Positions 33,835 through 43,017 of a stretch of DNA of 64,000 nucleotides are shown here, in pieces. A model generated the notes under the pieces. The model was not told the DNA's origin, did not search any database, and saw only the letters and a program-made list of their open reading frames with translations. Position numbers and translations under genes: made by a program. Position 1 is the first letter of the stretch, and each line of letters opens with the position of its first letter. Source of the DNA: Aliiroseovarius sp. (GTDB taxonomy: Bacteria; Pseudomonadota; Alphaproteobacteria; Rhodobacterales; Rhodobacteraceae); the NCBI RefSeq assembly GCF_030148435.1, contig NZ_JASBTN010000050.1, positions 31,560 to 95,559 on the forward strand, in the 5' to 3' direction.

Positions 33835-35481
33835 TCAGAGCCCGAGTTTGCGAAACACCCTTGGCAGCTGCTCCGGCAGGTCCTCGGCGATCAGCCCGGG
33901 GCCAAACTCCAGGGCGCATTCGACATGGAGCCAGGCGCCTGTTTCCGCGGCTGTCATCGGCCCCAATCCGCGCGCCTGCAGCCCCGTGATAAACCCTGCC
34001 AGCACGTCCCCTGCTCCGGCCGTCGCCAACCACGGCGCGGCGCGGTCGTAAGCGGCAGAGTTGATTGCACAGCGCCCGTCCGGCGCGGCGATCACCGTAT
34101 CGGCCCCCTTGAACAGCACCACGCATCCCGCCCGCGCGGCGGCCTCGCGGGTGGCATCCACCTTGGAATAGGCCGGGCCTCTGGTCGGTTCCGCGTTCAG
34201 CCTCCCGGCAAGATCGGGGAACAGCCGGGCAAACTCCCCTGCGTGAGGCGTCAACACGCAGTTCCCATGCAGCATGTCGAAAAAAACCTGCGGTCGCTCC
34301 GCAAACGCCGTCAGAGCATCGGCATCCAGAACCGTCGCACGTCTCGCCTCCAGCGCCACCGGCACCAACTCCCGCGCGCGGTCAATCCCCAGCCCCGGCC
34401 CGAGACACAGCGCATTGACCCGCTCGTCCTGCAACACCACGCGCAGCGTGTCCGCGTCCTTGATCGGCGCCAGCATCACCGCATCCAACCGCGCCGCGCT
34501 TTCCTGCAATGCCCCCGGCGTCGGCCCCACCGTCACCAGCCCCGCCCCAATGCGCAACGCCCCGCGCGCGGCCAGCCGTCCTGCCCCGCCTTTGCCGACC
34601 CCACCGGAAAGGATCAGGCCATGGCCGTGGGAGAACTTATGCTGGCGACCCCGCTTTCCAAGCCCAATCGGCGCATTTCGCAACCTGACCAGATCACCTG
34701 GCGGATGGCCGCTGTCCCCAAGGCCAATGTCCGCCACGATCACCTTGCCCGACTGACCTGCTCCGTCCGCAAGGCGGCACCCGATCTTCTCTCTGTGAAA
34801 TACAACAGACATCGCAGGAGCCAGTCGCTCAGGACGCGCTCCGGGCGATATCAGCAGGCGCCCGGAATCCGCATCCGTGCCGCTGGGCAGATCAACGGAA
34901 ACCACGACCTGCCCGGAAAGGGCCGCCAGGATGTTCTGTACGTCGACGCCGAGCGGGCGCGTCAGCCCCGTGCCAAACACGGCGTCAATAACAAGGTCAG
35001 GGGAACGCTCGATCGCCCCGGGCGCTCCGTCCCAATCATTACAGCTCCCCATCCCCAACCACCGCTCATGGTTCACCCGCGCGTCCGGCGGCAGCTTCTC
35101 GGCATCGCCATAAAGAAACACCTCCACCTCCCAACCCCGCTCCTTCAACAACCGTGCCACCACGAACCCGTCGCCACCGTTGTTGCCCGGCCCGCAGAGC
35201 ACCACGGCCCTTCTTTTCATCTTTCCGGAAATATCCCGGGGGGTCTGGGGGGCTGGCCCCCCAGCTTTGCCTGAGGTCTGGGGGGCTGCCCCCCCAGCTT
35301 TGCCTGAGGTCTGGGGGGCTGCCCCCCCAGCTCCCTCTGCCAGTTCCGGCCACTCGTCATAGATGGCCTTGACCACACCACGCCCGGCGCGTTCCATCAG
35401 CTCCAGCCCGGTCACGTCGCCCGACTCGATCGCCGCCTGTTCGATGGCGCGCATTTGGGCGGCGGTAAGGAGTTCTGCCAT
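33835..35481 (-). CDS. nnr: Bifunctional NAD(P)H-hydrate epimerase/dehydratase with in-frame repeat
   Basis: Repairs damaged, hydrated NAD(P)H: the N-terminal domain (1-235) epimerises, and the C-terminal domain dehydrates using ADP or ATP. The start at 35481 (MAELLTAAQMRAIEQAAIES) gives 548 residues. The epimerase motif GPGNNGGDG is at 97-105; the dehydratase shows GKGGAGRLAARGALRIGAG, LTPHAGEFARL and AGAGDVLAGF. Residues about 50-90 are an extra segment: three 11-residue repeats of the KAGGAAPQTSG type, then PRDISGKMKRR. They are encoded by a palindrome-rich repeat element (see repeat entries). It lies in the loop before the first Rossmann strand, so the fold may tolerate it. Confidence 0.93.
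   Translation of the reverse strand: MAELLTAAQMRAIEQAAIESGDVTGLELMERAGRGVVKAIYDEWPELAEGAGGAAPQTSGKAGGAAPQTSGKAGGPAPQTPRDISGKMKRRAVVLCGPGNNGGDGFVVARLLKERGWEVEVFLYGDAEKLPPDARVNHERWLGMGSCNDWDGAPGAIERSPDLVIDAVFGTGLTRPLGVDVQNILAALSGQVVVSVDLPSGTDADSGRLLISPGARPERLAPAMSVVFHREKIGCRLADGAGQSGKVIVADIGLGDSGHPPGDLVRLRNAPIGLGKRGRQHKFSHGHGLILSGGVGKGGAGRLAARGALRIGAGLVTVGPTPGALQESAARLDAVMLAPIKDADTLRVVLQDERVNALCLGPGLGIDRARELVPVALEARRATVLDADALTAFAERPQVFFDMLHGNCVLTPHAGEFARLFPDLAGRLNAEPTRGPAYSKVDATREAAARAGCVVLFKGADTVIAAPDGRCAINSAAYDRAAPWLATAGAGDVLAGFITGLQARGLGPMTAAETGAWLHVECALEFGPGLIAEDLPEQLPRVFRKLGL
35212..35241. repeat. REP-like 30-mer inside the nnr coding sequence
   Basis: 30 bases that match the intergenic copy at 54871-54900 (opposite orientation) at 27 of 30 positions. 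Here they encode residues around PRDISGKMKRR of Nnr. Confidence 0.75.
35242..35331. repeat. 33-bp tandem repeat with palindromic cores in nnr
   Basis: Units begin at 35242, 35275 and 35308 (period 33 bases, 11 codons; the third unit is partial). Each has an inverted repeat CTGGGGGGC / GCCCCCCAG separated by 0-2 bases. The reading frame of nnr is kept through all units. Confidence 0.88.
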
Positions 35482-35620
35482 GAATTCTGCCTCCGAAATC
35501 GACAGGAAATTCACAAACCGCCCACACATGGGGCAATCTGCCTATTTTTTGTGCAAACGCCCGCAAATCAGGCCCTGCGTCAACCTGCGCTCAGCCTAGC
35601 CAATTGTGGCGCCCGCGTGA

Positions 35621-36016
<396 letters not shown>

Positions 36017-36052
36017 CAGAATCCGAATTCCAACCCAGAGGAACAGTTTCAG

Positions 36053-37459
36053 ATGAACAACCAAGACCTCCTGAAAATGATCAAGGATGAAGACGTCTCC
36101 TATGTCGACATCCGTTTCACCGATGTGCGTGGCAAGCTGCAGCACGTGACCGTAGACGTGGACCTGGTCGACGAAGATTTTCTGGAAGAAGGCTTCATGT
36201 TCGACGGCTCGTCGATCGCCGGCTGGAAGTCGATCGAAGCGTCCGACATGAAACTGATGCCCGATGCCGCCTCGGCCTACATCGACCCCTTCTACGCCGA
36301 GAAAACCCTCTGCCTGCACTGTTCAATCGCCGAACCCGACACCGGCGAGCACTACGAGCGTGACCCGCGTGGCACCGCCCAGAAGGCCGAAGCCTACCTG
36401 AAGTCCTCGGGCATCGGTGACGTCGCCTACATGGGTCCGGAAGCCGAGTTTTTCCTGTTCGACGACGTGCGTTTCTCGAACACCATGAACAAGGTGTCCT
36501 TCGAAGTGGATGCGGTCGACGCCTCCTGGAACACCGACAGCGAATACGAGATGGGCAACACCGGCCACCGTCCCGGCGTCAAGGGCGGCTACTTCCCGGT
36601 CAACCCGATCGACGATGCGCAGGACCTGCGTTCGGAAATGCTGACCACGATGAAGCAGATCGGCATGAAGACCGACAAGCACCACCACGAGGTGGCGTCC
36701 TGTCAGCACGAGCTGGGCCTGATCTTCGACAGCCTGACCAAACAGGCCGACGAGCTGCAGAAATACAAATACGTGATCCACAACGTGGCCCACGCCTATG
36801 GCAAATCGGCAACCTTCATGCCGAAGCCGATCGCGGGCGACAACGGCACCGGCATGCACGTGAACATGTCGATCTGGAAAGACGGCAAGCCGCTCTTCGC
36901 CGGCGACAAATACGCCGACCTGAGCCAGGAGGCCCTGTACTTCATCGGCGGCGTCCTGAAACATGCCAAGACCCTGAACGCCTTCACCAACCCGTCGACC
37001 AACTCCTACAAGCGTCTGATCCCGGGTTTCGAAGCGCCCGTGCTGCGCGCCTACTCGGCCCGCAACCGTTCGGGCTGCGTGCGTATCCCGTGGACCGAAA
37101 GCCCGAAGGCCAAGCGTGTGGAAGCCCGCTTCCCCGATCCCTCGGCGAACCCCTACCTGTGCTTCGCGGCGCTGTTGATGGCCGGGCTCGACGGCATCAA
37201 GAACAAGATCGATCCGGGCCCCGCGCAGGACAAGAACCTGTACGACCTGCCGGCCGAAGAGCTGGAAGGCATCCCGACCGTCTGCGCCTCGCTGCGTGAA
37301 GCCCTGGAAGCGCTGGAAGAAGACAACGACTTCCTGCTGGCCGGTGACGTGTTTACCAAGGACCAGATCGAAGGCTTCCTGGAGCTGAAGTGGGAAGAGG
37401 TCTACGCCTACGAGCACACCCCCCACCCGGTGGAATACCAGCTGTACTACAGCTGCTGA
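36053..37459 (+). CDS. glnA: Glutamine synthetase type I
   Basis: ATP-dependent synthesis of glutamine from glutamate and ammonium, 468 residues, dodecameric GSI-beta. Signatures are FDGSSIAGWKSI near the N-terminus, the ATP loop KPIAGDNGTGMHVNMSIWKD and the adenylylation site Y397 in KNLYDLPAEE. The latter means it is covalently inactivated under nitrogen excess through PII and GlnE. Codon use is strongly biased, as for a highly expressed gene. A UUCG-capped terminator follows. Confidence 0.98.
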   Translation: MNNQDLLKMIKDEDVSYVDIRFTDVRGKLQHVTVDVDLVDEDFLEEGFMFDGSSIAGWKSIEASDMKLMPDAASAYIDPFYAEKTLCLHCSIAEPDTGEHYERDPRGTAQKAEAYLKSSGIGDVAYMGPEAEFFLFDDVRFSNTMNKVSFEVDAVDASWNTDSEYEMGNTGHRPGVKGGYFPVNPIDDAQDLRSEMLTTMKQIGMKTDKHHHEVASCQHELGLIFDSLTKQADELQKYKYVIHNVAHAYGKSATFMPKPIAGDNGTGMHVNMSIWKDGKPLFAGDKYADLSQEALYFIGGVLKHAKTLNAFTNPSTNSYKRLIPGFEAPVLRAYSARNRSGCVRIPWTESPKAKRVEARFPDPSANPYLCFAALLMAGLDGIKNKIDPGPAQDKNLYDLPAEELEGIPTVCASLREALEALEEDNDFLLAGDVFTKDQIEGFLELKWEEVYAYEHTPHPVEYQLYYSC

Positions 37460-37479
37460 TCCTCTGATCACGGTATTTG

Positions 37480-37506
37480 AAAGGGCGTCCTTCGGGGCGC
37501 CCTTTT
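37480..37506 (+). terminator. Intrinsic terminator after glnA
   Basis: 11-bp stem (37480-37490 with 37495-37505) capped by a C(TTCG)G tetraloop and ending in TTTT, 20 bases after the glnA stop. Confidence 0.92.
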
Positions 37507-37511
37507 GGGTT

Positions 37512-37664
37512 GGGAGCCGCGTGCGGCGCGGCAAGCTCAAACGGGGATGCCCGTCTTGCACGCAGTTGTGCGGCTGCTCCCGAACTCCGGAAACCACCAA
37601 TTTCGGCACAATCCTGCCCCACTGCCTCCCCAACCGCACCGCAAACCCGTGCGACTGTTGGGGA
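37512..37664 (+). ncRNA. Structured region downstream of glnA (possible small RNA or leader)
   Basis: Two nested structures. First, GGGAGC (37512-37517) / GCTCCC (37576-37581) encloses GCAAG (37531-37535) / CTTGC (37555-37559) and ACGGG / CCCGT (37541-37545, 37550-37554). Second, TCCCCAAC plus CGCAC (37627-37639) pair with GTGCG and GTTGGGGA (37649-37664). The second lies in the leader of the next small gene. No ORF with a ribosome binding site occupies the region. Pairing is by eye. Confidence 0.35.
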
Positions 37665-37696
37665 CACAGAACCGAATTTCGTAGGAGGCCGTAACA

Positions 37697-37894
37697 GTGA
37701 GTACCTATACGAACATCCGTCAGACCCCGTTGTTCCGGCTGCAGGCGCAGATGGCCGAAGAGCGGCTGGTGAAATCCTTCCGCGCCGACGGGCTGTCGCA
37801 CAACGCCCTGGCTCCGCGCGAGGCCGTGGGCCGGGTCAGGCACATCCGCCACTGGCAGAACGGGCGCTTCGTCCCGACCCCTGTGTTCGCCTGA
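37697..37894 (+). CDS. Small unknown protein (GTG start)
   Basis: A 65-residue basic protein (MSTYTNIRQTPLFRLQAQMA...). The GTG start is supported by TAGGAGG 8 bases upstream (37682-37688). The end REAVGRVRHIRHWQNGRFVP is rich in Arg and His. No membrane segment or cysteine is visible. It is preceded by a 13-bp hairpin in its leader and followed after 16 bases by the next unknown gene, with which it probably shares a transcript. Confidence 0.65.
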   Translation: MSTYTNIRQTPLFRLQAQMAEERLVKSFRADGLSHNALAPREAVGRVRHIRHWQNGRFVPTPVFA

Positions 37895-37910
37895 ACAGAA
37901 GGGCCGCGTC

Positions 37911-38705
37911 ATGTCCGCGCTTGTCGTCACCCATCTTTTTCCCACCCTGCCCCCGGCCCGCGTCACGGCGCTCGAGGCGGACCTGCGGAAGGACTGCGTG
38001 TCGGCGGACGCGGCGCCTGCCCTTGACCTGCGGCTCGCGGCCCAGGACGGCCCGCTGGGGGGCGAGGCCTTTTGCGGGACCATTGCGCCGGACTCCACGC
38101 CCAGCAACCGCGCGGCCCTCATGGGCATCATCAGCGGTCACGGCGCACATCTGACACTGACGGTGGATCTGCCCGACGGGCAGGCCGCAACCCGCCGCAA
38201 GGCCCTGCGCCTGGCACTCATGGCAAGCCAGGCCCTGGTCCGGCACCATCCCCCCTTGGCCATTCTCTGGACGCCAACTGGCCTTCTGATGCAGCGCGCC
38301 GCGCTCGACGCGCTGGCATCCGATGCGGAGCCGTTGACCCTGTTCGTCTCGGCGCGCGACGAGTTGACCGGCCCGCGCCGTGTGCCCTCGCTTGCCTTCG
38401 ATGGCGCGCCGATCTGGATCGGCCAGGACCTGCACGCCCGCCTGGGTGCCCTGCCGCGAGAGGTTGTGCGCAGCGCAGCGTTTGCCTTCCTGGCCGCCGC
38501 CCGCCAGAGCCCGGAACTGGTCCGGGCGCAAAGCTTCCACCACGCAGGACACAGCTACCGTTTGGCCCATGCGCCCGAAAGAAACCGGGTCGACCTGATC
38601 CCTGCCGCGCAGGATCTGCTGCATATCCGCCCAGAGCCCAGCGAGGGCCTGCGCCCGACGACAGACCGGAATATCGGCGCAGATTTCGGCCCGGCCGCCG
38701 CCTGA
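37911..38705 (+). CDS. Unknown protein, possibly DUF4261-like
   Basis: A 264-residue soluble protein. The central stretch GHGAHLTLTVDLPDG followed by a helical region (LRLALMASQALVRHHPPL) and AILWTPTGLLMQR resembles the plan of DUF4261 proteins, with a strand, helices and an alkyl-binding-like W-x-x-x-G strand. The likeness is weak. Later segments (APIWIGQDLHARLGALPREV, SFHHAGHSYRLAH) have no motif I recognise. It is adjacent to the 65-residue gene upstream and convergent with the N-demethylase family gene, which ends 3 bases away. Confidence 0.65.
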   Translation: MSALVVTHLFPTLPPARVTALEADLRKDCVSADAAPALDLRLAAQDGPLGGEAFCGTIAPDSTPSNRAALMGIISGHGAHLTLTVDLPDGQAATRRKALRLALMASQALVRHHPPLAILWTPTGLLMQRAALDALASDAEPLTLFVSARDELTGPRRVPSLAFDGAPIWIGQDLHARLGALPREVVRSAAFAFLAAARQSPELVRAQSFHHAGHSYRLAHAPERNRVDLIPAAQDLLHIRPEPSEGLRPTTDRNIGADFGPAAA

Positions 38706-38707
38706 GA

Positions 38708-39496
38708 TCAGGCGCACAACTCCTGCAACAGATCCCGATCCTCGCTATCCAGCCGCGCCCAGGGCACCACGAATGTATGGATCGAGAACACCACCGCCCG
38801 CGTCCTCGGCAGCCGCAACAGGCACTGACGCTCCACCCGCATCCAGCGCAGCCCATCCCCATGTACGGGCCGCTTGTCCGCTTCCGTACGCGGCTGGTGC
38901 AGCTCCGGATCGCCATAGGTCAGGAAGTTTGCCCGCCACATCGGTCGGTCCGGCTGGATCCCGTCGAACAGCCGCTGGACCCGCCGGGCAATATCGCCCG
39001 CGTATTCCGGCACCGGCGTGTGGATCATGGTCAGCGGCTTGAGGTACTTCTCCGCCAGCATCCAACTGGCCGGAAATCCCAGCAGCGCGCCGGTCAGGAC
39101 ATGTTCATCGGCACCCTCGGGCTTTTGCAGAAGGATCAGATCCTCCTGCACCAGTTTCGAACAGGTCTCCAGCGGGTGGTTTCGATCCACTGTCACCACC
39201 CGCCCGTCCGGACAGCGCACCTTTCGGGCACCCACGGCAAAACCCGGGATCGCCCCCAGTTCATCAAGGATACGCTCCAGCAGTTCCCCGGCGGCCGGGC
39301 GTGCGCTTGGCTCCAGACGCAACACCTTGTCACCCTGCGCTGCCACCAGCCGCGCCTTATGGGCTATCTGCGCCGCATAGGCGTCATCGACCACCAACCA
39401 TTCGCCCGGCGCAACCGGGCTGATCCCCGGCAACCGGCGGGTCCGTTCCTCACGCCACGGTTTCACGGGCAGCGCTTTTTGACAGATTTCGGCCAT
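38708..39496 (-). CDS. Heme-dependent oxidative N-demethylase family protein (DUF3445)
   Basis: A 262-residue protein of DUF3445, a family that contains heme-dependent N-demethylases such as a subunit of dimethylamine monooxygenase. Family-typical blocks are QEDLILLQKPEG, GALLGFPASWMLAEKYLKPL, IHTPVPEYAGDIARRVQRLF and PMWRANFLTYGDPELHQPR. The start at 39496 (MAEICQKALPVKPW) is preferred, though an upstream ATG at 39532 in the same frame is possible. It is divergent from dddP across 107 bases, so the two may share control. Substrate unknown; methylated amines are the family's theme. Confidence 0.82.
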   Translation of the reverse strand: MAEICQKALPVKPWREERTRRLPGISPVAPGEWLVVDDAYAAQIAHKARLVAAQGDKVLRLEPSARPAAGELLERILDELGAIPGFAVGARKVRCPDGRVVTVDRNHPLETCSKLVQEDLILLQKPEGADEHVLTGALLGFPASWMLAEKYLKPLTMIHTPVPEYAGDIARRVQRLFDGIQPDRPMWRANFLTYGDPELHQPRTEADKRPVHGDGLRWMRVERQCLLRLPRTRAVVFSIHTFVVPWARLDSEDRDLLQELCA

Positions 39497-39603
39497 CTCG
39501 CCTTGTTTCCCTCGCCGGTCCGTTCCCGACATTGAGGCGGCGCAAACGGGAAAGCAAGCCCCCCGCCGCGCCCTAGCGTCATTGCCAGCTAGGGAGGACA
39601 GCC

Positions 39604-40947
39604 ATGGATCAGCACTACCGCGACATTCGCAAGATCGACCCGACCCGGGGCGATCATCTGGGCGACGGCACACCCAATGACAACAACCGGATCGAAATCG
39701 GCCCGACCCAGCTGGCCTTTCGCGAATGGGAGGCGGCGGGGCTGGAGCTGCCCAACCTCGACCGCATGCGCCGGCACCGCTGGAAACGGCTGACGCAACA
39801 TATCGCCGATCGTGGCTATGGCGGGCTGTTGATGTTCGACCCGCTGAACATCCGTTACGCCACCGACTCGACCAACATGCAGTTGTGGAACACCCACAAC
39901 CCGTTCCGCGCGGTGCTGCTCTGCGCGGATGGCTACATGGTGATCTGGGACTACAAGAACTCGCCCTTCCTCAGCACCTTCAACCCCTTGGTGCGCGAAC
40001 AGCGCTCCGGCGCCGACCTGTTCTATTTCGACCGGGGCGACAAGATCGACGTGGCCGCTGATGTGTTCTCGAACGAGGTGCGCCTACTGATCGAGGAACA
40101 TGCCGGCGCCAACAAGCGCCTGGCCGTGGACAAGATCATGCTGCACGGTCTGCGCGCCCTCGAAGCCCAGGGTTTCGAGATCATGGAAGGCGAGGAAGTC
40201 ACCGAAAAATCCCGCGCCGTGAAGGGGCCGGACGAGATTCTGGCGATGCGCTGCGCCAGCCACGCCTGCGAGTTGTCGGTGGCCGAAATGGAACGCTTTG
40301 CCCGCGATATGGTGCCGCGCGGCCAGACCTCCGAGGATGACATCTGGGCGGTGCTGCATGCCGAGAACATCAAGCGGGGCGGCGAATGGATCGAAACGCG
40401 GCTACTAACCTCGGGCCAGCGCACCAACCCGTGGTTTCAGGAATGCGGGCCGCGCATCACCCAGCCAAACGAGATCATTGCCTTCGATACCGATCTGATC
40501 GGAGCCTATGGCATTTGCGTGGACATTTCGCGCACCTGGTGGATCGGTGACGAAAAACCCACCAATTCAATGATCTACGCCATGCAGCACGCGCATGAGC
40601 ACATCATGACCAATATGGAGATGCTGAAACCCGGCGTGACCATCCCCGAGCTGGTGGCGAACTCGCACCGGCTGGACGACAAGTTCTGGAACCAGAAATA
40701 CGGCTGCCTGATGCATGGCGTGGGCCTGTGCGATGAATGGCCCCTGGTGGCCTATCCCGACAAGCATGTGGACGGCGCCTATGACTATGCGCTGGAGCCG
40801 GGCATGGTACTCTGCGTCGAAGCTCTGGTCGGCGAGGACGGCGGCGCCTTCTCGATCAAGCTCGAGGATCAGGTGCTGGTGACGGAGGACGGGTTCGAGA
40901 ACCTGACCACCTATCCGTTCGATCCGGTGCTGATGGGCAACGCCTGA
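39604..40947 (+). CDS. dddP: DMSP lyase DddP
   Basis: Metal-dependent enzyme of the M24 peptidase fold that cleaves dimethylsulfoniopropionate to dimethyl sulfide and acrylate. The 447 residues align with characterised DddP without shifts. The six ligands reported for Ruegeria DddP fall at the same numbers here: D295 and D297 (FDTDLIG), D307 (CVDISRTW), H371 (MHGVGLCDE), E406 (LCVEALVG) and E421 (KLEDQVLV). Y366 and D377 are also present. GGGAGGACAGCC gives the ribosome binding site at 39589-39600. The true M24 peptidases differ around YATDSTNMQLW. A hairpin at 40968-40997 lies beyond the stop. Confidence 0.93.
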   Translation: MDQHYRDIRKIDPTRGDHLGDGTPNDNNRIEIGPTQLAFREWEAAGLELPNLDRMRRHRWKRLTQHIADRGYGGLLMFDPLNIRYATDSTNMQLWNTHNPFRAVLLCADGYMVIWDYKNSPFLSTFNPLVREQRSGADLFYFDRGDKIDVAADVFSNEVRLLIEEHAGANKRLAVDKIMLHGLRALEAQGFEIMEGEEVTEKSRAVKGPDEILAMRCASHACELSVAEMERFARDMVPRGQTSEDDIWAVLHAENIKRGGEWIETRLLTSGQRTNPWFQECGPRITQPNEIIAFDTDLIGAYGICVDISRTWWIGDEKPTNSMIYAMQHAHEHIMTNMEMLKPGVTIPELVANSHRLDDKFWNQKYGCLMHGVGLCDEWPLVAYPDKHVDGAYDYALEPGMVLCVEALVGEDGGAFSIKLEDQVLVTEDGFENLTTYPFDPVLMGNA

Positions 40948-40967
40948 AGAAAACCGCTCACGCAAGG

Positions 40968-40997
40968 ACCGTGCCGCGTTTCCGCGCGTGGCACGGT
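40968..40997 (+). terminator. Hairpin after dddP
   Basis: Inverted repeat ACCGTGCC (40968-40975) / GGCACGGT (40990-40997). No T-run follows, so it may stabilise the mRNA end or terminate with Rho. Confidence 0.5.
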
Positions 40998-41032
40998 TGC
41001 GCTGAATCAAGGCATCTCTCCCCCACCAATGG

Positions 41033-41038
41033 TATAAT
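41033..41038 (+). promoter_or_regulatory. Perfect -10 element upstream of the cytochrome gene
   Basis: TATAAT at 41033-41038, 71 bases before the start at 41109. No good -35 stands 17 bases upstream, so an activator may be needed. It is rare for this GC-rich genome. Confidence 0.45.
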
Positions 41039-41108
41039 AACTTGGGTCGAAACCCGACCCGCCCATAGCCGATGACCGGCACCGCGCGAACGTATGGGAG
41101 GAAATGTC

Positions 41109-41519
41109 ATGTTGACGACCATTCTGCGAACGATGGGTGTTGCGGCGGCGCTGGTGGCTTTTGCCAGCAGCAGCGCTTCGGCGGATGAACCCGGGAAACG
41201 CGAGTTCATGACCTATTGTGCCAGTTGCCATGGCACGGATGCCATGGGAGGGGGGCAAGTGGCCGAGTTCATGTCGGTCGCAATCCCGGACCTGACCACC
41301 ATAGCCCAACGCAATGACGGGAAATTCCCGTTCCTGGAAGTGGTTCACATGGTTGACGGGCGTTCAGGCGTCATGGCGCATGGCTCCGAGATGCCTGTGT
41401 GGGGTGATCGGTTCACCGCTGATCTGCCGGACACCATGGAGGGCGACCTGAGCAGCGTCTGGAAGGTACGCGGTCGGATTCTGTCCCTGGTTTATTACCT
41501 GGAGAGCATCCAGCAATAG
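41109..41519 (+). CDS. Small periplasmic class I cytochrome c
   Basis: A 136-residue secreted cytochrome: signal peptide MLTTILRTMGVAAALVAFAS, cleaved near SASA, then the heme-binding site CASCHG and the distal methionine in GSEMPVWGDRF. The start at 41109 follows GGGAGG at 7 bases. The C-terminal helix RGRILSLVYYLESIQQ is usual for this fold. The gene is monocistronic, with a -10 element upstream and a GC-rich hairpin (41532-41557) downstream. Its electron donor and acceptor cannot be inferred. Confidence 0.88.
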   Translation: MLTTILRTMGVAAALVAFASSSASADEPGKREFMTYCASCHGTDAMGGGQVAEFMSVAIPDLTTIAQRNDGKFPFLEVVHMVDGRSGVMAHGSEMPVWGDRFTADLPDTMEGDLSSVWKVRGRILSLVYYLESIQQ

Positions 41520-41531
41520 GCGCCACTTAGG

Positions 41532-41564
41532 CCGGGCCCGCCCCCTTGCGGGCCCGGACCTTGT
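41532..41564 (+). terminator. Hairpin after the cytochrome gene
   Basis: CCGGGCCCG (41532-41540) / CGGGCCCGG (41549-41557) then a weak T-containing tail. It lies 12 bases after the stop. Confidence 0.5.
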
Positions 41565-41674
41565 CACGCACCTGTTCACCTTGCCTTCACCCTTGCGTGA
41601 AACACGGGCACGTGGCCTTGTGTGTGAAACCCCCGCATCCCTAACTGGAGGCCAACACGGATATGGAGGCCTCC

Positions 41675-42883
41675 ATGAGGACCGAGAAATTCACCTTCCC
41701 CGGCCATGACGGCGCCGAACTGGCGGCGCGGCTGGATTTGCCGGACGGCCCGCACCTGGCGACCGCGCTGTTTGCCCACTGTTTCACCTGCGGCAAGGAC
41801 ATCCTCGCCGCCCGCCGCATCGCGGCCCGGCTGACCGCCGCCGGGATCGCGGTCCTGCGTTTCGATTTCACCGGTCTGGGCCATTCGGGCGGCGAGTTCG
41901 AGAACACCTCGTTCACCTCGAACGTCACCGACCTGACCCGCGCCGCCCTGGCCCTGACCGCCCGCGGCATGAAGCCGAGCCTGCTGATTGGCCACAGCCT
42001 GGGCGGGGCCGCCGTGCTGAAGGCCGCGCCCGAGATCGGGGCCGGGGCGGTGGTCACAATCGGTGCCCCGGCAGCGCCCGACCACGTGGTGCACAACTTC
42101 AAGGACACGGTCGACAGGATCGCCCGCGACGGTGTGGCCGAGGTCAACCTGGGCGGACGTCCGGTGCGCATCGGCAGGGGATTCCTGGACGACATCGCCG
42201 AGGCCAGCCTGCAATCGGCCATCCGCTCCCTTGGCGCGGCCCTTCTGGTGCTGCACGCGCCGCGCGACAAGGTGGTCGGGATCGAAAACGCACAGCAGAT
42301 CTTCATCGCCGCCAAACATCCCAAAAGCTTCGTCACCCTGGACGATGCCGATCACCTGCTGTCGCGCGGCGCGGATGCGGAATACGCCGCCGACGTGATC
42401 GCGGCCTGGGCGCAGCGCTACCTGACACTCACGCCTCCGGCGCCGCCGGTTGGCGCACCCGAAGGCGTTGTGCGCGTGGTCGAGGCGGACCCGGACGGCT
42501 TTCTGCAGGACGTGACCTCGGGCCCGTCACATCACGCGCTGGCCGATGAACCGCTGGCCTATGGCGGCACCAACCGGGGCATGTCCCCCTATGGCTTCCT
42601 GGCTTCGGGCCTTGGCGCCTGCACGTCGATGACGATGCGCATGTATGCGCGGCGCAAGGGTTGGCCTGTGACAGGCATCCGCGTGGACGTGACCCATGAC
42701 AAGGTCCACGCCCAGGACGCCTCGACCGGCACGTCCGAAAAGATCGACACCTTCCGGCGCGAAATCGAGATAACCGGCCCGCTGGATGCCGATCAACGGG
42801 CGAAACTGTTGGAAATCGCCGACAAATGCCCGGTGCACAAGACACTGGAGGCCTCCAGCCGGATCGAGACGACCATGCTGTGA
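41675..42883 (+). CDS. Alpha/beta-hydrolase fused to OsmC-family peroxidase domain
   Basis: Bifunctional protein of about 402 residues. The N-terminal half (1-255) is an alpha/beta hydrolase with the nucleophile elbow GHSLGG and a late histidine in DDADHLL. The C-terminal half (about 265-402) is OsmC-like, with [14 protein letters not shown] and DKCPVHKTL bearing the two redox cysteines of organic hydroperoxide reductases. This fusion is known in many Proteobacteria. The ATG at 41675 follows GGAGG closely; an upstream in-frame ATG at 41663 is also possible. The sequence GGAGGCCTCC before the second ATG is self-complementary and could hide the ribosome binding site. Confidence 0.9.
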   Translation: MRTEKFTFPGHDGAELAARLDLPDGPHLATALFAHCFTCGKDILAARRIAARLTAAGIAVLRFDFTGLGHSGGEFENTSFTSNVTDLTRAALALTARGMKPSLLIGHSLGGAAVLKAAPEIGAGAVVTIGAPAAPDHVVHNFKDTVDRIARDGVAEVNLGGRPVRIGRGFLDDIAEASLQSAIRSLGAALLVLHAPRDKVVGIENAQQIFIAAKHPKSFVTLDDADHLLSRGADAEYAADVIAAWAQRYLTLTPPAPPVGAPEGVVRVVEADPDGFLQDVTSGPSHHALADEPLAYGGTNRGMSPYGFLASGLGACTSMTMRMYARRKGWPVTGIRVDVTHDKVHAQDASTGTSEKIDTFRREIEITGPLDADQRAKLLEIADKCPVHKTLEASSRIETTML

Positions 42884-43017
42884 GCGCATCGGAGTTTTCG
42901 CAAAATACGGCGTGTACTGGGGTCGATCCCCGAGCAGGGCGGCTTTTTTGCGCCTCACTCTTCGAAGAAAACGGCTCGCCCCTTGACCTTGGCCACAGCC
43001 CTGTCAAAAACCCCTGC

